From Deuterostichococcus epilithicus (lineage: Eukaryota; Chlorophyta; Trebouxiophyceae; Prasiolales; Stichococcaceae), in assembly GCA_033439295.1 (NCBI GenBank), contig JAVTLE010000016.1, forward strand, positions 2,480,001 to 2,544,000: a stretch of DNA of 64,000 bases, read 5' to 3'. The position numbers and the translations under genes are program-made. The notes under the pieces were generated by a model, which was not told where the DNA came from, did no database searches, and saw only the letters and a list, made by a program, of their open reading frames with translations. Shown piece by piece: positions 23,052 through 36,400 of the stretch; within the stretch, counting starts at the first letter, position 1, and each line of letters begins with the position of its first letter.

Positions 23052-24611
23052 AACAGAGTTCTATGAGCCAAGATGGATGCGCTCTGCGTGCGTTCGGATA
23101 ACTGAGATTGGAAGCGCTGGCATGTTCACCTGGATGCGCATGATTGATTGGAGCACGGTCGCACATGGCTTCTCCAACAGCCCATGCAGCTCTGAACAGC
23201 GTCTACACCCCGTCGGTGATAATTGCGACGTCAGTAGAGACCCTCAGCGGGCACTGTTACAGAGCGCTCTTGGGCGATCCATGGAGTGCTTTCAAAGCCT
23301 CGCGGTCTATCTGGGGAACCGGAACAGCATTCAGGATGATTAGTGGTTCTTGCTGTTGGCGGGAATCTGGATGCAGACCTGTACCAACTTTAGTCATAGC
23401 TCCCAGGCTCACAGGCTGTTGCTTGCCTGGCACTGGAAAAGCAAAGTGGTTAGCGGAGCAGCGGAAAAGTTGCGCAGGAAATCGGCCATGAAGCCCGCAC
23501 CTCAGCACGAAGTCCCGTTCTGCAGCTCTGTCGGCTGTCGTTAGAAATCCAGTAGCCGCCGCGGGGCAGTAACGCCGTTGCCCAGCAGCCGTGCGGAAAC
23601 GGCTACTTGGTGACGAAACCGGCGGCAAAATCGCGGCGGCTTGTACACGGGCCAGGTGCTTCGAGTCAGGCATCTGAGGAACGCCGTCCAGTCTCTTGCG
23701 TCGGGACGCTTTGCAGGCAAAGCGGGTACATCACACCCTCGCACATTTTCTGCCGGTGAGGGGGCCTCAGCCGCGAAAGAAGGTTGGCGCGGTGCGCGGC
23801 AGCTCTGAAACGACTCCATTGCAGCTGCTGAGTACTTCTTTGCGCCTCATTCGGTGTGCCAGACTCCTGGCCGACGGGAGTCGCCGCGTGGCAGTCCCGC
23901 TGCGAGGTCAGTGCTGGGCCTGTGACCCAGGCTCCACCCCTAAGCGTCTCGCAATGGCGGCGCGTCTCAGGATCAGAGTCCATGAGGATTGCGGCGACGC
24001 CAAACGGGTAGCCGAGGTCAGCAGCAGCAGTACACGGCTATACACGGCTATATGGTGGTCCATGTGGGGTGTGGGGTGGAGGCATGGCTGAGGAGGTCTG
24101 AGCCTCGGCACGCATGTCAGCCGTTATAGCGCTGCCCACGCGCTGCCGCTGGGCGGCGGTGTTAACATGCCCAGCTGCGTCCACCTAGTTGCTGTGTCCA
24201 TCAAGCTGAGACATTCTCATCGCGATAAACTCGACATCGCAAGGCGACATGATGCTGCAGGCCGGTGGACGGAAGACCTCAGTGTGAGGAGCAGCAGGAG
24301 GTTGCTGGGGCGGCTGCGTGTGGCAACGGAGTGTCACACGGCATGCATGCCACCACGGCGCTGGCATGGCATTGAGCATGCGCCAGCACATGCCGCCGGA
24401 GTCTCAGGGCAGCTGCAAGCGTGGCCCCTCCGAACTCCGGCTGCGGGGCGTAGATACGCGTGCCGGCGGCAGCGGAGCCCAGCCCACGGCGGATGGCGCC
24501 GCACCCCAGCCCCGCTGCGGCAGCGCAGGCCGCAGGAGCAATGCACCAGGAGCTGCACTGCACCCTGCAGAGCGGCAGCGTCAGCGCCGCGCTGGCAGGC
24601 AGAGCGGCGCA
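23052..24611. other. Intergenic region, no supported gene
   Basis: This 1.56-kb stretch runs between the lipase stop and the signal-peptide ATG at 24612. Small frames occur but none is supported by homology or splicing. The left part should be the lipase 3' end and the right part the promoter and leader of the next plus-strand gene. Confidence 0.35.
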
Positions 24612-27428
24612 ATGCTGCTGGTGGCGCTGCTGCTGACGGTCGCGTCCGTCGGCCAGCCGGCGGCGGCTGCCGGTGCTCTGGGCGTGAGGCACAGCGCCGC
24701 CCGGCAGCGGGTGTTCTCTTATGTGGAGCAGCAGGGCGCTGCGACAGCCAGTGAAGCAGCCGCAGCCGCAGCTCAGTCTGCGGCGCTGACAAGCCGCCGC
24801 AATGCCTCCTTCGGCAAGGCCGCGCTCACTGCCATGCCGACTGCAGCAAACAGCACGGCCGCCTCCATCAGCGTCGGCGGCGTGATTGCCGGTCCGGTGG
24901 TGGCCTCCGATGCCGCGCTGTCCCACCGTCACCCGCTGACGGTGGCAAACAGCGGCGGCGGCGCGGCGCCGGAGGGGNGCCGCAGCGACAGCGCCGCATG
25001 GGCAGCGCTGGCAGCCATGGACCCCACGGACGCTACTGCGCGGCAGCTGCTGGCGGTGGGCGGCGCTCGCGGCCGCACCCTTCTGGCGCAGGGCGTCAAT
25101 ACCATCGCCAGGTATTTGCGGCTGGTGGACTACCCTGAATTGGGCCTGCCGCGGGGCGCACACCACTTGCATGTCGCGGGCCTGCGGCGCTCTCCGGCGG
25201 GAGACGTGCACGGTGACACGTCCGTGTTGTTGGCCTGCTGCGGCCGCGCAGCCTTGGAGCGGTCAGCAGTCGGCGAGGCGGCATTGCGCCACATCCTGCA
25301 GGCCCTTCATGCGCCGGCAGACTCTGCACTGAGCTGCTGCGCGCCGGACGGCGGCAGGGGGCGCCGCTCACGGCTGCGAGAGGGCGTAAAGTAGGACCTG
25401 TCAGTTGCTGTTGCCGCCCTTGGCCAGCACAGGCCTGATAGTCTCCGTGCTTCCATGCCCCGCAGGGGTGGAGGCATTGAGCTGTACTCGCCGCTGCAGC
25501 GCATCAACCAGCTGCCCACGCAGTTCTTCCGCATCGACTTCCGCGGCCCGACAGACGAGCAGAACCCCATCTTCCTTTTCAATCTGACAGGCGCCGCCAG
25601 GTGGGGCACTTGATGCCCCGCAGGTTGCAGCATGCTCATGTCACACTGTGCCGAGCGCGGCCTGCAAGTCTGCCGCGCAGGCCCGATCGCCTTGCTCTGC
25701 TGGGTGCACATGCAAGCACGTCTGCTGGAGCTCTATGGCCCTCGCCCTTATGTTCCTGAGTGGTGCCCTGCTGCAGGATCAACGTGGTGTATGCCGTCAA
25801 CGAGGGCATCGTGTACATCAGTGCCGAGGCGCCGGACGCCGACAAGCGCGCCGATATGGTGCTGACCGTGGCCAGCGACGCCCAAGGTGCAGACACATTG
25901 CCGTTGCTGTCTTGCCGTCGCTGTCGTGCAGCATTCACGATCCGTCGCCTGGATCCTCCCCGAATTCGTTTTCGAATACTATTGCTGTTTCGTCAGTATT
26001 GCCGGCGAAGACATAGTGCATCACGATGTGCCATCTGCTCTCGGCCTGACTGCCTTAGCGTGCCGTGCCTGCAGGCCGTCCGCTGGAGCCCCCGCTGTCG
26101 ATCGACACCCACTTCGTGCCGCCCAACCCGGTGCTGCAGTTCTTCGGCAAGTTCACCGCGTTCTTCCTGCTGGCCATGTGCGCGCTCGGCGGCCTGCTGT
26201 CCGTCATAGGCAGCGGCGTCGGCGCCGGCGACATCGGCGCAGACGGCACCCCCACAGCAGGTGAGCGAAGCGCTGTTCGCATTCAGGCAGGTTTTCACAT
26301 CCGCATGCGTGTGAATGCGGGGACGCTGCAGCTTGGAGCTGCTGGACCACACCCATGGCCTGGTGCGGCAAGGACATGTGTCAGCGCTCATGCGGCCCCT
26401 TCCAGCACAGAGATGCTTGTACGCTCATCGCTCCTCCATCACGAATGCCCCATCGCATGTGATGTATGTGGTGCTTGCGAGTTTGAGGGCGGCATCCCCA
26501 TTCATTCAATCGTTTCATTCATGCAGCGGACCCGTCCGCCGGCGCACAAGCCGTCGGCCCGGCAGCGCACGCGGGCGGCGGCGGCGCCTTTGGCATCGGC
26601 ATCCTGGCCATGGTGCTGGGGGCGCAGACGCTGTACGTGGGCGTGTACATCCCGGGGGCACCGCCAAACTACAAGGACGTCAGCTCTGCGTTCAGCTTCT
26701 TCTCCGGCAACATCAGGTCTGTCCCTCCTCGTTTGTCGCTAGTGATCCAATTCCTGTGGAGAGGTTGAGGGAGGGGCAGAGGGGATTGGCCCGCTGGAGT
26801 TCAGATGCAGGCCGCCTGAGCCACGCCATTGTTCTCGTGTTGAATCGCGGCTGCTATGACTGAAAGGCATCGTATCCAGCTGTCAGCTGGAACCAGCTCG
26901 GAACCCATGACTAAGCAGTGCTGGCATCCGTGACTAATGTCTCGCCATGGCGATGGAGCCTTGGCGAGCCTTCCAGCTGCTTGTGTGCATCCCAGCTTCG
27001 ACACCATGTTTTGCTGCGCCTTGATGAGGCTTGTATAAGGCCGCGTGCAACTCCAATCGCAGCTTTGTCTGCGCCTGAGGCACGCCACAACGCCGCCTGG
27101 GGCTGCGCTGGCGCGCAGCAGCCCTCGTTTGCGGCCGGACGCTGATGGCACATCTGCTGCTGCGCAGGCAGCGCTGGCAAGCTACAGCGCTGGCAAGCTG
27201 CAGCGCTGGCAAGCTGGTGGCATATCGATAGCGCCCATATGCCCAACACGCTGCTCACAGCATACTTGTATGTCTGCAGGGTGCCGGCGTTCCAGAGTGC
27301 AGATGCGACGAACACGCCCATCACCCCTGGGGAAGACTCTGCCTTCGTCGACACCACGGGCTTCCGCGTGCCTGGGGTGCTCTTCGAGAGCGTTCTGCCC
27401 AACGGCACCATCTTCACGGAATTTCACC
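24612..27428 (+). other. N-terminal module of the giant gene: signal peptide, beta-type region, two hydrophobic helices
   Basis: Exons 24612-25111, 25466-25600, 25777-25886, 26075-26260, 26527-26716 and 27280-27428 join with agreeing phases. After the signal peptide and an Ala/Ser-rich region comes ARQLLAVGG, then a beta-type stretch (IELYSPLQRINQLPTQFFRI, INVVYAVNEGIVYISAEAP). Two hydrophobic segments follow (FTAFFLLAMCALGGLL and FGIGILAMVLGAQTLYVGVY). The last exon ends in phase 1 and joins the Thr/Ala/Pro repeat exon at 27926, which is the main reason for linking it to the downstream sequence. An N base lies near 24978. Confidence 0.65.
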
Positions 27429-30400
27429 GTGCGCCATGCTCCTCACCTCACTGCGGTGCAGCAGACCCCGGGAGATGCACACTGAGCTGCGCATGGTGCT
27501 GTGTGGCAACCCACGTGCTCATCAGCAGCCTGAGTCAGTGTCCAGCTGCTCAATTGCGAGTTTCCGCTGCTGCTGCGCACGCGGCCGCCCATGCCCCCGC
27601 CCATGCCCGGGGCCCCTTGTTTGTGTTGCCAGGCTGCTGACTGATGCTGAACGGACTGATGTGCAGCGTTCCCCATCACTTCGGACACGATGGCGACAAC
27701 ATCGGGCGTCACCCCAAGCACAGTCGGTGCGCGCAGAGCGACTTGCAAGTGCTATACTCATAGGACGCTGTGTTTGCCGGGCAACTGCACAGTGTGTACG
27801 TTTTTGCTTGCTGTCAGGGCTCTGCTAAGCAGCCGCACTCAGGCATTCATGTTGCATTGCGACCTGGATTCGACCATACTGATGATCGCTGTCCATGAGT
27901 GTGCCCCATTCTGCCCCGCCTGCAGCCGTCATCGAGGCGTCAGCAAATGCCACAGCGGCGCCCACAGGCGCCAGCACGGCGGCGCCCACAGTTGCCAGCA
28001 CGGCGGCGCCCACAGCGGATGTCACGGCAGCGCCCACAGCGGGTGTCACGGCAGCGCCCACAACAGACGCCACGGCGGCGCCCACAGGCGACAGCACAGC
28101 GGCGCCCACAGCGGATGCCACAGCAGCACCCACAACAGCCGCCACGGCAGCGCCCACAACAGACGCCACGGCAGCGCCCACAGGCGCCAGCATAGCAGCG
28201 CCCACAGCGGAAGCCACGGCAGCGCCCACAGCGGATGCCACGGCAGCGCCCACAGCGGATGCCACGGCAGCGCCCACAACAGACGCCACGGCAGCACCAA
28301 CAGCGGATGTCCCGGCAACGCCCACAACAGACGCCACGGCGGCGCCCACTGGCAATGTCACAGCATCGCCCACCGACAACGCCGCGCCGGCGCTCACTGA
28401 CAATATTACGTTGGCGCCAACAGCCGATGCCACTCTGGCGCCCACCAACGACTCGGCGCCGGTTCCCACAGGCAATGTCACGTCGGAACCGACTGTTGAC
28501 GCAACATCGGCGCCTACGCCCAATGCCACGACGGCGCCAACTGCAGCCGAAGCACCACCAGGCCAGACCGTCGCGCCAACGACTGCTGAGCCAAGCGTCG
28601 CAATGCCGCCGGCGGTGCAGCCGAGCATTGATCCCACGGCAGCACCGTCTGGCACGCAGACACTGGCACCGACCACCTCCTCACCTGCAGCGACGCCGAC
28701 GTCAGTTCCTGCCGGCACGCCGGCGCCGTCGGCGACGCCCGCTGGGTCGCCGCCCACACCGACACTGACTGACGCGCCTGCTGGCACCCCAACTGCGCAG
28801 CCATCTGTCGTGCCTACAGCCGGGCCAGCCGGCGATGTCCCGACACTGGCTCCCGCAGCGCCGACAGCAGGCCCGACTGCTGCTCCGACCGCCGTGCCTG
28901 CTGGCACGCCCACCGAACAACCAACTGCCGCCCCTGCGGCAGCTCCGACTGCGGGGCGCACAGCCGCCCCCATCGGCGTGCTGCCAACTGCTGCACCTAG
29001 CGAAGCTCAGACGCCTCAGCCGACCGCAGCGCCGTCGACAGCTCCGACGCTGCAACCGACAGCTGTGCCATCGGCGGCTCCGACTGCAGCGCCGATGTCG
29101 CAGCCGACAGAGACGCCCACCGCAGCGCCGACTGCAGCGCCAACGTCGCAGCCGACAGAGGCGCCCACCGCAGCGCCGACTGCAGCGCCAACGTCGCAGC
29201 CCACAGCCGCACCAACGGCCGCCCCGACAGCTGCACCAACACCTTCCCCTGTCCAGCGCACAACCAACGGTGGGCGCTTGGCCCCTGTTACAACCTGGTA
29301 TCGCATGTCTCTGCTGGCAGCCCTTGGCAACGCTGCTGTCAGCGGTCGCACTGGCACAGCGGCAGTTGGCTTTAAGGTGTGGGTAACAGGGAACTTGGGC
29401 AATGCCCGAGCTGGTAGGGCGACCTCCAGCGATGGCGCAAGATGTCGCATTCTGTGGTGCAATGATGGCCGCCGATTTTTTTTTTGGCAGGCCATCGCGC
29501 CAATCAGCCGCTCAGCGCCTGTCTTCAAAGCCTGCGCTCATGTCGCAACACTGTATACCCTCTGTCTGCAGGCCAGGTGCAGGGCGTCAACACGATCGGC
29601 AATGCCCTGCTCAACATGACGGCCACTGGCGCCGGCTTCAGTGGAAGGCGGAAGCTGCTGGCGGAGGACGACTTCCTGCTCTGCACCTCCACCGCCGCCG
29701 GCTGGGTCAACATTTCGGCGGCGACCCTGGACAATATCGAGTTCCAGTTCGAGGGTGACGGTGACAATAACGAGGACACCGGCTTCTTCTGGCTCAACGG
29801 GACTGCTGTCGCCATCCCGGCGGCAGCGGCGGCAACTGCTGCCCCGACTGGCGGCGCTGCTTTTTCCAGCGCACGCGTAGCAAGCACGGTTCCTGCGCCA
29901 ACCGCAGCGCCCACGGACCCGCCCTCGGCAGCGCCGTCAGCTGCTTCGACTGTACGCCACCTGGACCGCAGCGCAAGGTCTGCTGCCACGTCTGACAGCG
30001 GCTCCGGCGGTGACGGCAGCCCGCCAGCAGTGCAGCAGGTGACAGACCGGCCAACAACGCGTCCAACAGTGGCATCAACGCCGGAGCCAGTGGCTCAGCC
30101 GACAGGCCAGCCCATGCCCGAGCCGACAGCGGAGCCAACCCCCCAGCCAACGGCGCGGCCAACGGCCCAGCCAACGGCGGAGCCAACCCCCCCGCCGACA
30201 GCACGGCCAGCGGCCCAGCCAACGGCTGAGCCAACGCCCCGGCCGACGGCGCGGCCAACGGCCCGGCCGACGGCTCAGCCCACGCCGCAGCCGACGCGGC
30301 GGCGGGGACCGCCGCCGCCTTCCCCGCCGCCGCGCCCCCTCCGCGCCCACCGCCCAGCCCGCCGTCGCGGCCGCCCCCGTCGCCGCCAGCAGCCAACGGC

Positions 30401-33400
30401 GGCCCAAGCGCCCGGCGGTCGCTGCTGCAGGCTGCAAATCAGGTGTACACCTACACCATGCAGGGGTATGCTGCCGGCGGCCGGCCGCAGCTAGACCAGG
30501 TCAGCATGACGCTGTATGACGCATCAGGCGCCGTCGTCTGGAACTTCAGCGGTGCGCACCTGCCCCTTTCCTGCACGACATCGCACCGCAGTCCCTCTGA
30601 CAGTGCACTGCCAGCCGCAGGCAGCGACCGCTACTCGCTGCATGGCAACGAACACTTCCAGTTTGCGGCCCGTGATTGGTCTGGGGATAGGCTTGCAGAC
30701 GCTTTGAGCAGGAACCGAATTGAGGAGACGGTGAGGGGAAGTTTGAGGCTTGGGCTTGTGCTTACGAGCAGGGAACGGCACGGCAGGGTCCCCTGGCCTG
30801 GCCGTGCTGCGCCGACGCCGGGTGCCTGTGCCCCGGCCGCCGTCGCCGCCGCCGCTGCCGCCGGCTGAGCCTGTCCCCATGCCGTCCACACCGCCGGAGC
30901 CTGCACTCAGTCCGCCGCAAATGCCGCCCACACCGCCGCCGCAGCCGCCCCCAGCCTGCCGCCGCAGTCGCCGCCGCAGCCACCTCCCAGCCCGCCACCG
31001 CAGCCGCCCCAAGCCCGCCTCCGCCGCCGCCCCCAAACCCGCCACCCCAGCCTGCGCCACAGTTGCCGCAGCAGACGCCTGAGCAGCCCCCGCAGCAACC
31101 GCCGCAAGTTGTGCCATCTCCGCCGGGGCTGCCTCCACCTGCACCACCTCCACAGCCTCCTCCATCGCCACCACCGCAGCCACCACCCAGCCCGCCGCTG
31201 CAGCCTCCACCAGCACCCCCTCCTCCACCTCCACCTCCGCCTCAGCCACCGCCATCGCCACCGCTGCAGCCGCCACCTCAGCCTCCTCCATCGCAGCCAC
31301 CGCAGCTGCCAGTCAGCCCGCCGCCGCCGCCTCCACCAGCACCCCCTCCTCAACCTCCCCCCTCTCCGCCGCCGCAGCCTCCACCAGCATCCCCTCATCC
31401 ACCGCCTCCTCAGCCTCCACCACAGCCGCCGCCGGCGCCGCCTCCACAGCCGCCGCCCAGTCCGCCGCCGCCACCACCCCCAAGTCCACCTCCACACCCG
31501 CCGCCGCAGCCGCCGCCTCAGCCGCCTCCTCAGCCNCCACCNCAGCCCCCGCCGGCACCGCCTCCGCAGCCGCCGCCCAGTCCGCCGCCACAACCACCCC
31601 CAAGTCCACCTCCACAGCCGCCACCGGCAGCGCCCCCACAGCCTCCGCCGCAACCGCCTCCTCAGCCGCCGCCCAGTCCGCCGCCGCAACCACCCCCAGG
31701 TCCACCTCCACAACCGCCGCCACAGCCACCTCCTCAGCCTCCTCCATCACCNCCGCCGCAGCCACCGCCGTCGCCACCGCCTCAGCCGCCGCCGCAGCCT
31801 CCTCCATCGCCACCGCCGCAGCCGCCACCCGGCCCGCCGCCGCAGCCTCCACCGGCACCCCTCCTTCACCTCCGCCGCAACTGCCACCATTGCCACCGCN
31901 GCNGCCGCCGCCTCAGCCTCCTCCATCGCCGCCGCCGCAGCCGCCGCCTCAGCCTCCGCCATCGCCACCGCCGCAGCCGCCACCNCAGCCTCCGCCATCG
32001 CCGCNGCCGCAGCCGCCACNTCAGCCTCCTCCATCGCCGCCGCCGCAGCCGCCGCCTCAGCCTCCGCCATCGCCGCCGCCGCAACCGCCGCCTCAGCCTC
32101 CTCCGTCGCCGCCGCCGCAGCCGCCGCCTCAGCCTCCTCCATCGCCGCCGCCGCAGCCGCCGCCTCAGCCTCCTCCATCGCCGCCCCCTCAACCGCCGCC
32201 CAGCCCACCGCCGCAGCCGCCACCGGCGCCGCCGCCAAACTTTGGCCAGCCCGCCCTTGTTGGGCAAACCTCTCAGCCCCTCTCAGCTGAAGAAGGGTCA
32301 ATAAACCCTGTCATTAGCACCGCAGTCCAGCAGGTGATGACTTCAGCGTGTTGCTCCCGCTGCACCACATGGGGACCTCCTGTGCATGTCGTGTGAGCTG
32401 GCCCTTCATGCCTTTCATATACTCCATGCAGCTCGCTTGTGTCGTCTCTCAGCACAGCCTGTCCAAACGCGGAGGTTGCTCTGCTCTGTGAAGCGTACCA
32501 CTCGCCTCTTCCCCCGCAATGGGCTCGCACGTGAAAGCGCACGGCATCCCAGCGACTGCCTCATGAGTGGCGGCCACGGCTCTGCGCAGGTCTCGCATCA
32601 AACGGGTCCCGAAAGGCGGCGGAGCCTGCTGGACCTGCCGGAACACACACCCTTCGTTCCGGACACTATGCTGCTGACAAATGCCCAGCCGCGGCTGCCG
32701 GACCTCAAGGCGGTGGCATTCGACGATGTGCAGCTGGTCTCGACAGGGTGCGCGCGTCCCTTGAACCCTGCAGGTCCCCAGCAGCTGTGCGGTGCACGGC
32801 CTGTGCCACACATGGCGGGCTGTCTCGCTGCTCTGCCTTGCCTGCGTCTGCGCCGCCACGAGATGCAGGCTGCTGTGTGCGGCAGGAAGCTGTACTCGGA
32901 CTCATGATCCATTCATTGCCTGATCGTCTGAAGACAGCAGCGCATTTCGTCGCCAGCGCCATACACGATAATGCATGCCTGCGTGCCGCTGGGCGCTTCT
33001 GTGTTGGCGGCTGTGCCTCCTGGTTTAAGGGGCAACTCGCACGATTGCTGTCGTGCAGGCCTACTGGCGCCAGCATCAGCATCAGCGGTACCATGGTATA
33101 TGTGGGTGCGGATCCACTGCAGGAAGGCACTCAGTTCTACGCCTTCCAGCTGCGCATGGCAATTGGTGAGTGCACTTACTGAACCCTCTCTCGCCCCTAC
33201 TCTAGTTTGCAGGGGCAATGGCGCTACTGCTCGCTGGCAAGTTGCATGCAGATGGACAGGGGCCAGCGCGGCACGCTACATGTGTTTTGCCACGCTCCAC
33301 CTCAGCTTCACATCACTTGTATTTGACCAGTCAGTACGCTGGGCGAGGATATAAGACATCACATATGAACCTCACAAGTGCCAGCATCTGACGGTGTGTG

Positions 33401-36400
33401 ACCGCGGATGCAGATGCAGACGGGGGCTCGACCTTCAACATGACGGTGGCAGACTCGGGGGAGTCGCAATTTTCTTTCTCGGGCGATGGCGGCATGGGCC
33501 TCACATACTACCCGTTTGGCGTCGACTTCTCAAACATCGACACCTGCATCCCGGTGCGGGCTGCGCCATGACTTCACAACCTTCGTGACACGAGCTGCAA
33601 TTGCACGTGCATTCGCAATCTGACTGGTCTCTGAGCTCAGTCTGCGGTCATCAGATCAAGCAAGCTGATCGCAGCCCCCTTAGGCTGCTGCTTGAGCAGC
33701 GAATGTGTGACAGCTTGTGGCCGGAAGTGGTTGATGTCCTGCTGCCATACCAGCTGAACTTCCTGTGACACAGAGTCGCTGCATTGCAGGGCGTCTTCTT
33801 CTGCGCTGCGTGCTCTACTCGCACGGACACCTGCAGCGAGTGCCAATGGTGTGACGGCTTTGCATTCTGTCCTTCATGTGATTGCGTGCTGCCTTGCTGG
33901 ATGCCTCTTGCTGTATACTTCCCGCTGCCGCAGCTGACCCCTCCTCCTCTCGCCTGTGCAGCGGCTACATCCTCGACTCCTCCTCGAAGCTGTGCTACCT
34001 GGACCCTCTGGGACCGGAGGGTACCAATCGTTGTCCAGAGCCGCCGGCATACCCTTCCCCGTCGCCATTACAGCCGCCGCCCAATCCGCCGCCGCAGCCG
34101 CCACCCGCGCCGCCGCCAGACTTTGGCCAGCCCGCCCTCGTTGGGCAAACCTCTCGACCCCTCGCCGAAGAAGGGTCGAACTACGCTGTCATCAGCACCG
34201 CAGTCCAGCAGGTGATCTCATCAGCGCATCGCGCCCACCGCACCACAATGGCACCTCCTGCGCATGTCGTGTGAGCTAGCCCTGCGACGCCAGCTGAATA
34301 CTCCATGCAGTTCGCCTGTGCTGTCTCTCAGCGCGGCCTTTCGAATTCCTGAGGTTCCTCTGCTCGGTGAAGCAGACCACGCGTCTGCCCGCAATCGGCC
34401 CTCGTGTGATAGCGCATGGCATCACAGCGACTGCCTCATGAGCGGTGGCCACGGCTCTGTGCAGGTCCCGCAGTTGGTTCCCGTGAGGCGGCGGAGCCTG
34501 CTGGGTCTGGGATTCCTGCCGCTGGAACACACACCCTTCGTTCCGGACACCGTGCTGTTGACCAACGCTCAACCGCTGCCGGACCTAAAGGCGGTGGCAC
34601 TCAGTGATGTGCAGCTGACGTCGACGGGGTGCGCGCTGTTCAAACCCTGCAGCTCCAGCAGCTGTGCCGTGCTGCACGTCCGGTGCCGCAGATGGCAGGC
34701 TGCCCTCGCCGCTATGCCTTGCCTGCGGCTGGGCTGCCGCGACATGCATGCTGCTGTGTGCTGCAGGAAGCTGTATTTATGCTCATGTATTGTATGTATG
34801 TATGAGTCACTGCATGATTGGAGACAGCAGCTGCCAGCGCCATACACGATAATGCATGCCTGCCGCTTCTGTGTTGGCGGCTGTGCCTCCTGGGGCTAAG
34901 GGGCAACTCACACGAATGCTGGCGTGCAGGCCTACTGGTGGCGCCAGCGTCAGCATCAGCGGCACCATGGTATCTTTGGGTGCGGACCCATTGCAGGAAG
35001 GCACTCGGTTCTACACCTTCCAGCTGCGCATGGCAATTGGTGAGTGCAAACACAGTACTCTCTATCTCGCCTCTGGTTGTCTTTGCAGCGACAACAGCGC
35101 TACTATCCGCTGGCAAGTCGTAGACAGCTGGAAAGGGGGCTAGCGCAGCACGCTACACATGTTGTGCCAAGACCCAGCTTAGCTTCACATCACTTGTGAG
35201 GTTTTTCTGCGGTGTGTTGGGTTTGGCCCAGCGTACTGACAGGCCAACTACAAGTGCCAGCACCTCACGGTGCGTGACCGCGGGTGCAGATGCGGACGGG
35301 GGCTTGACCTTCGACATCGAGGTGACAGGCTCTGGGGAGTCGCGCCTTTTCATCTCGGGCGATGGCAGCACGGGCCTCACATACTACCCATTTGGCGCTG
35401 ACTTTTCAGACATCGACACCTGCATCCCGGTGCGGGCGGGCTGCGCCTAGCGCGGCATGACTCCATGACACGGCCGTAATTGCATTCGAAATCTGACTGG
35501 TCTCTGAGCTCAGTCATTGGACGTCAGCCAAGCAAGCTGATCTCGTAGCCCCTTGGGGTGCTGCTTGGGCAGCGTGAATGCGTGACAGTTCCTTGCCGAA
35601 ACTGCTCCAATTCCTGATGTCAAAACGTGACAAGCTGGATTTGTCGTTGACAGAGAGTTGCTGTTGCAGGGCGTCTTCTTCTGTGCTGCGTGCTCTACTC
35701 GCACGGACACCTGCAGCGAGTGCCAATGGTGTGACGGCTTTGCATTCTGTCCTTCATGTGATTGCATGCTACCTTGTTGGATGCCTCTTGCTGTGTACTT
35801 CCCGCTGCCATAGCTGACCCCTCCTCTCGCCTGTGCAGTGGTCACATTCTCGACCCCTTCTCAAACCTGTGCTACCCAGACCCTCTGGGATTGGAAGGTA
35901 CCAATCGTTGTCCAGAGCCGCCGGCATACCCTTCCCTGCCGCCGCCGCAGCCTCCGCCGCAACCGCCTCCTCAGCCTCCACCCGAGCCGCCGCCGGCACC
36001 GCCTCCACAACCGCCGCCCAGTCCGCCGCCACAACCACCCCCTAGTCCACCTCCACAGCCGCCGCCTCAGCCGCCTCCACAACCGCCGCCGCAGCCTCCG
36101 CCGCAACCGCCTCCTCAGCCTCCACCACTGCCGCCGCCGGCACCGCCCCACAGCCGCCGCCCAGCCCGCCGCCGCAACCACCCCTAATCCACCTCCACAG
36201 CCGCCGCCGCAGCCGCCGCCGCAACCGCCTCCTCAGCCTCCACCACTGCCGCCGCCGGCACCGCCCCCACAGGCGCCGCCCAGCCCGCCGCCGCAACCAC
36301 CCCTAATCCACCTCCACAGCCGCCGCCGCAGCCGCCGCCTCAGCCACCTCCTCAGCCGCCTCCACAACCGCCGCCGCAACCGCCTCCTCAGCCTCCACCA

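Noticed and set aside
27926-29270. Repeat array resembling a CRISPR or non-coding satellite
   Set aside because: Units are 24 bases without spacers, keep an open frame and sit in an exon with matching splice phases.
30907-32301. Long minus-strand frames rich in Arg/Trp or Ala/Glu opposite the Pro-rich stalk
   Set aside because: They are mirror images of CCN repeats, with no start context, splice sites or homology. The plus-strand Pro-rich reading explains the DNA.
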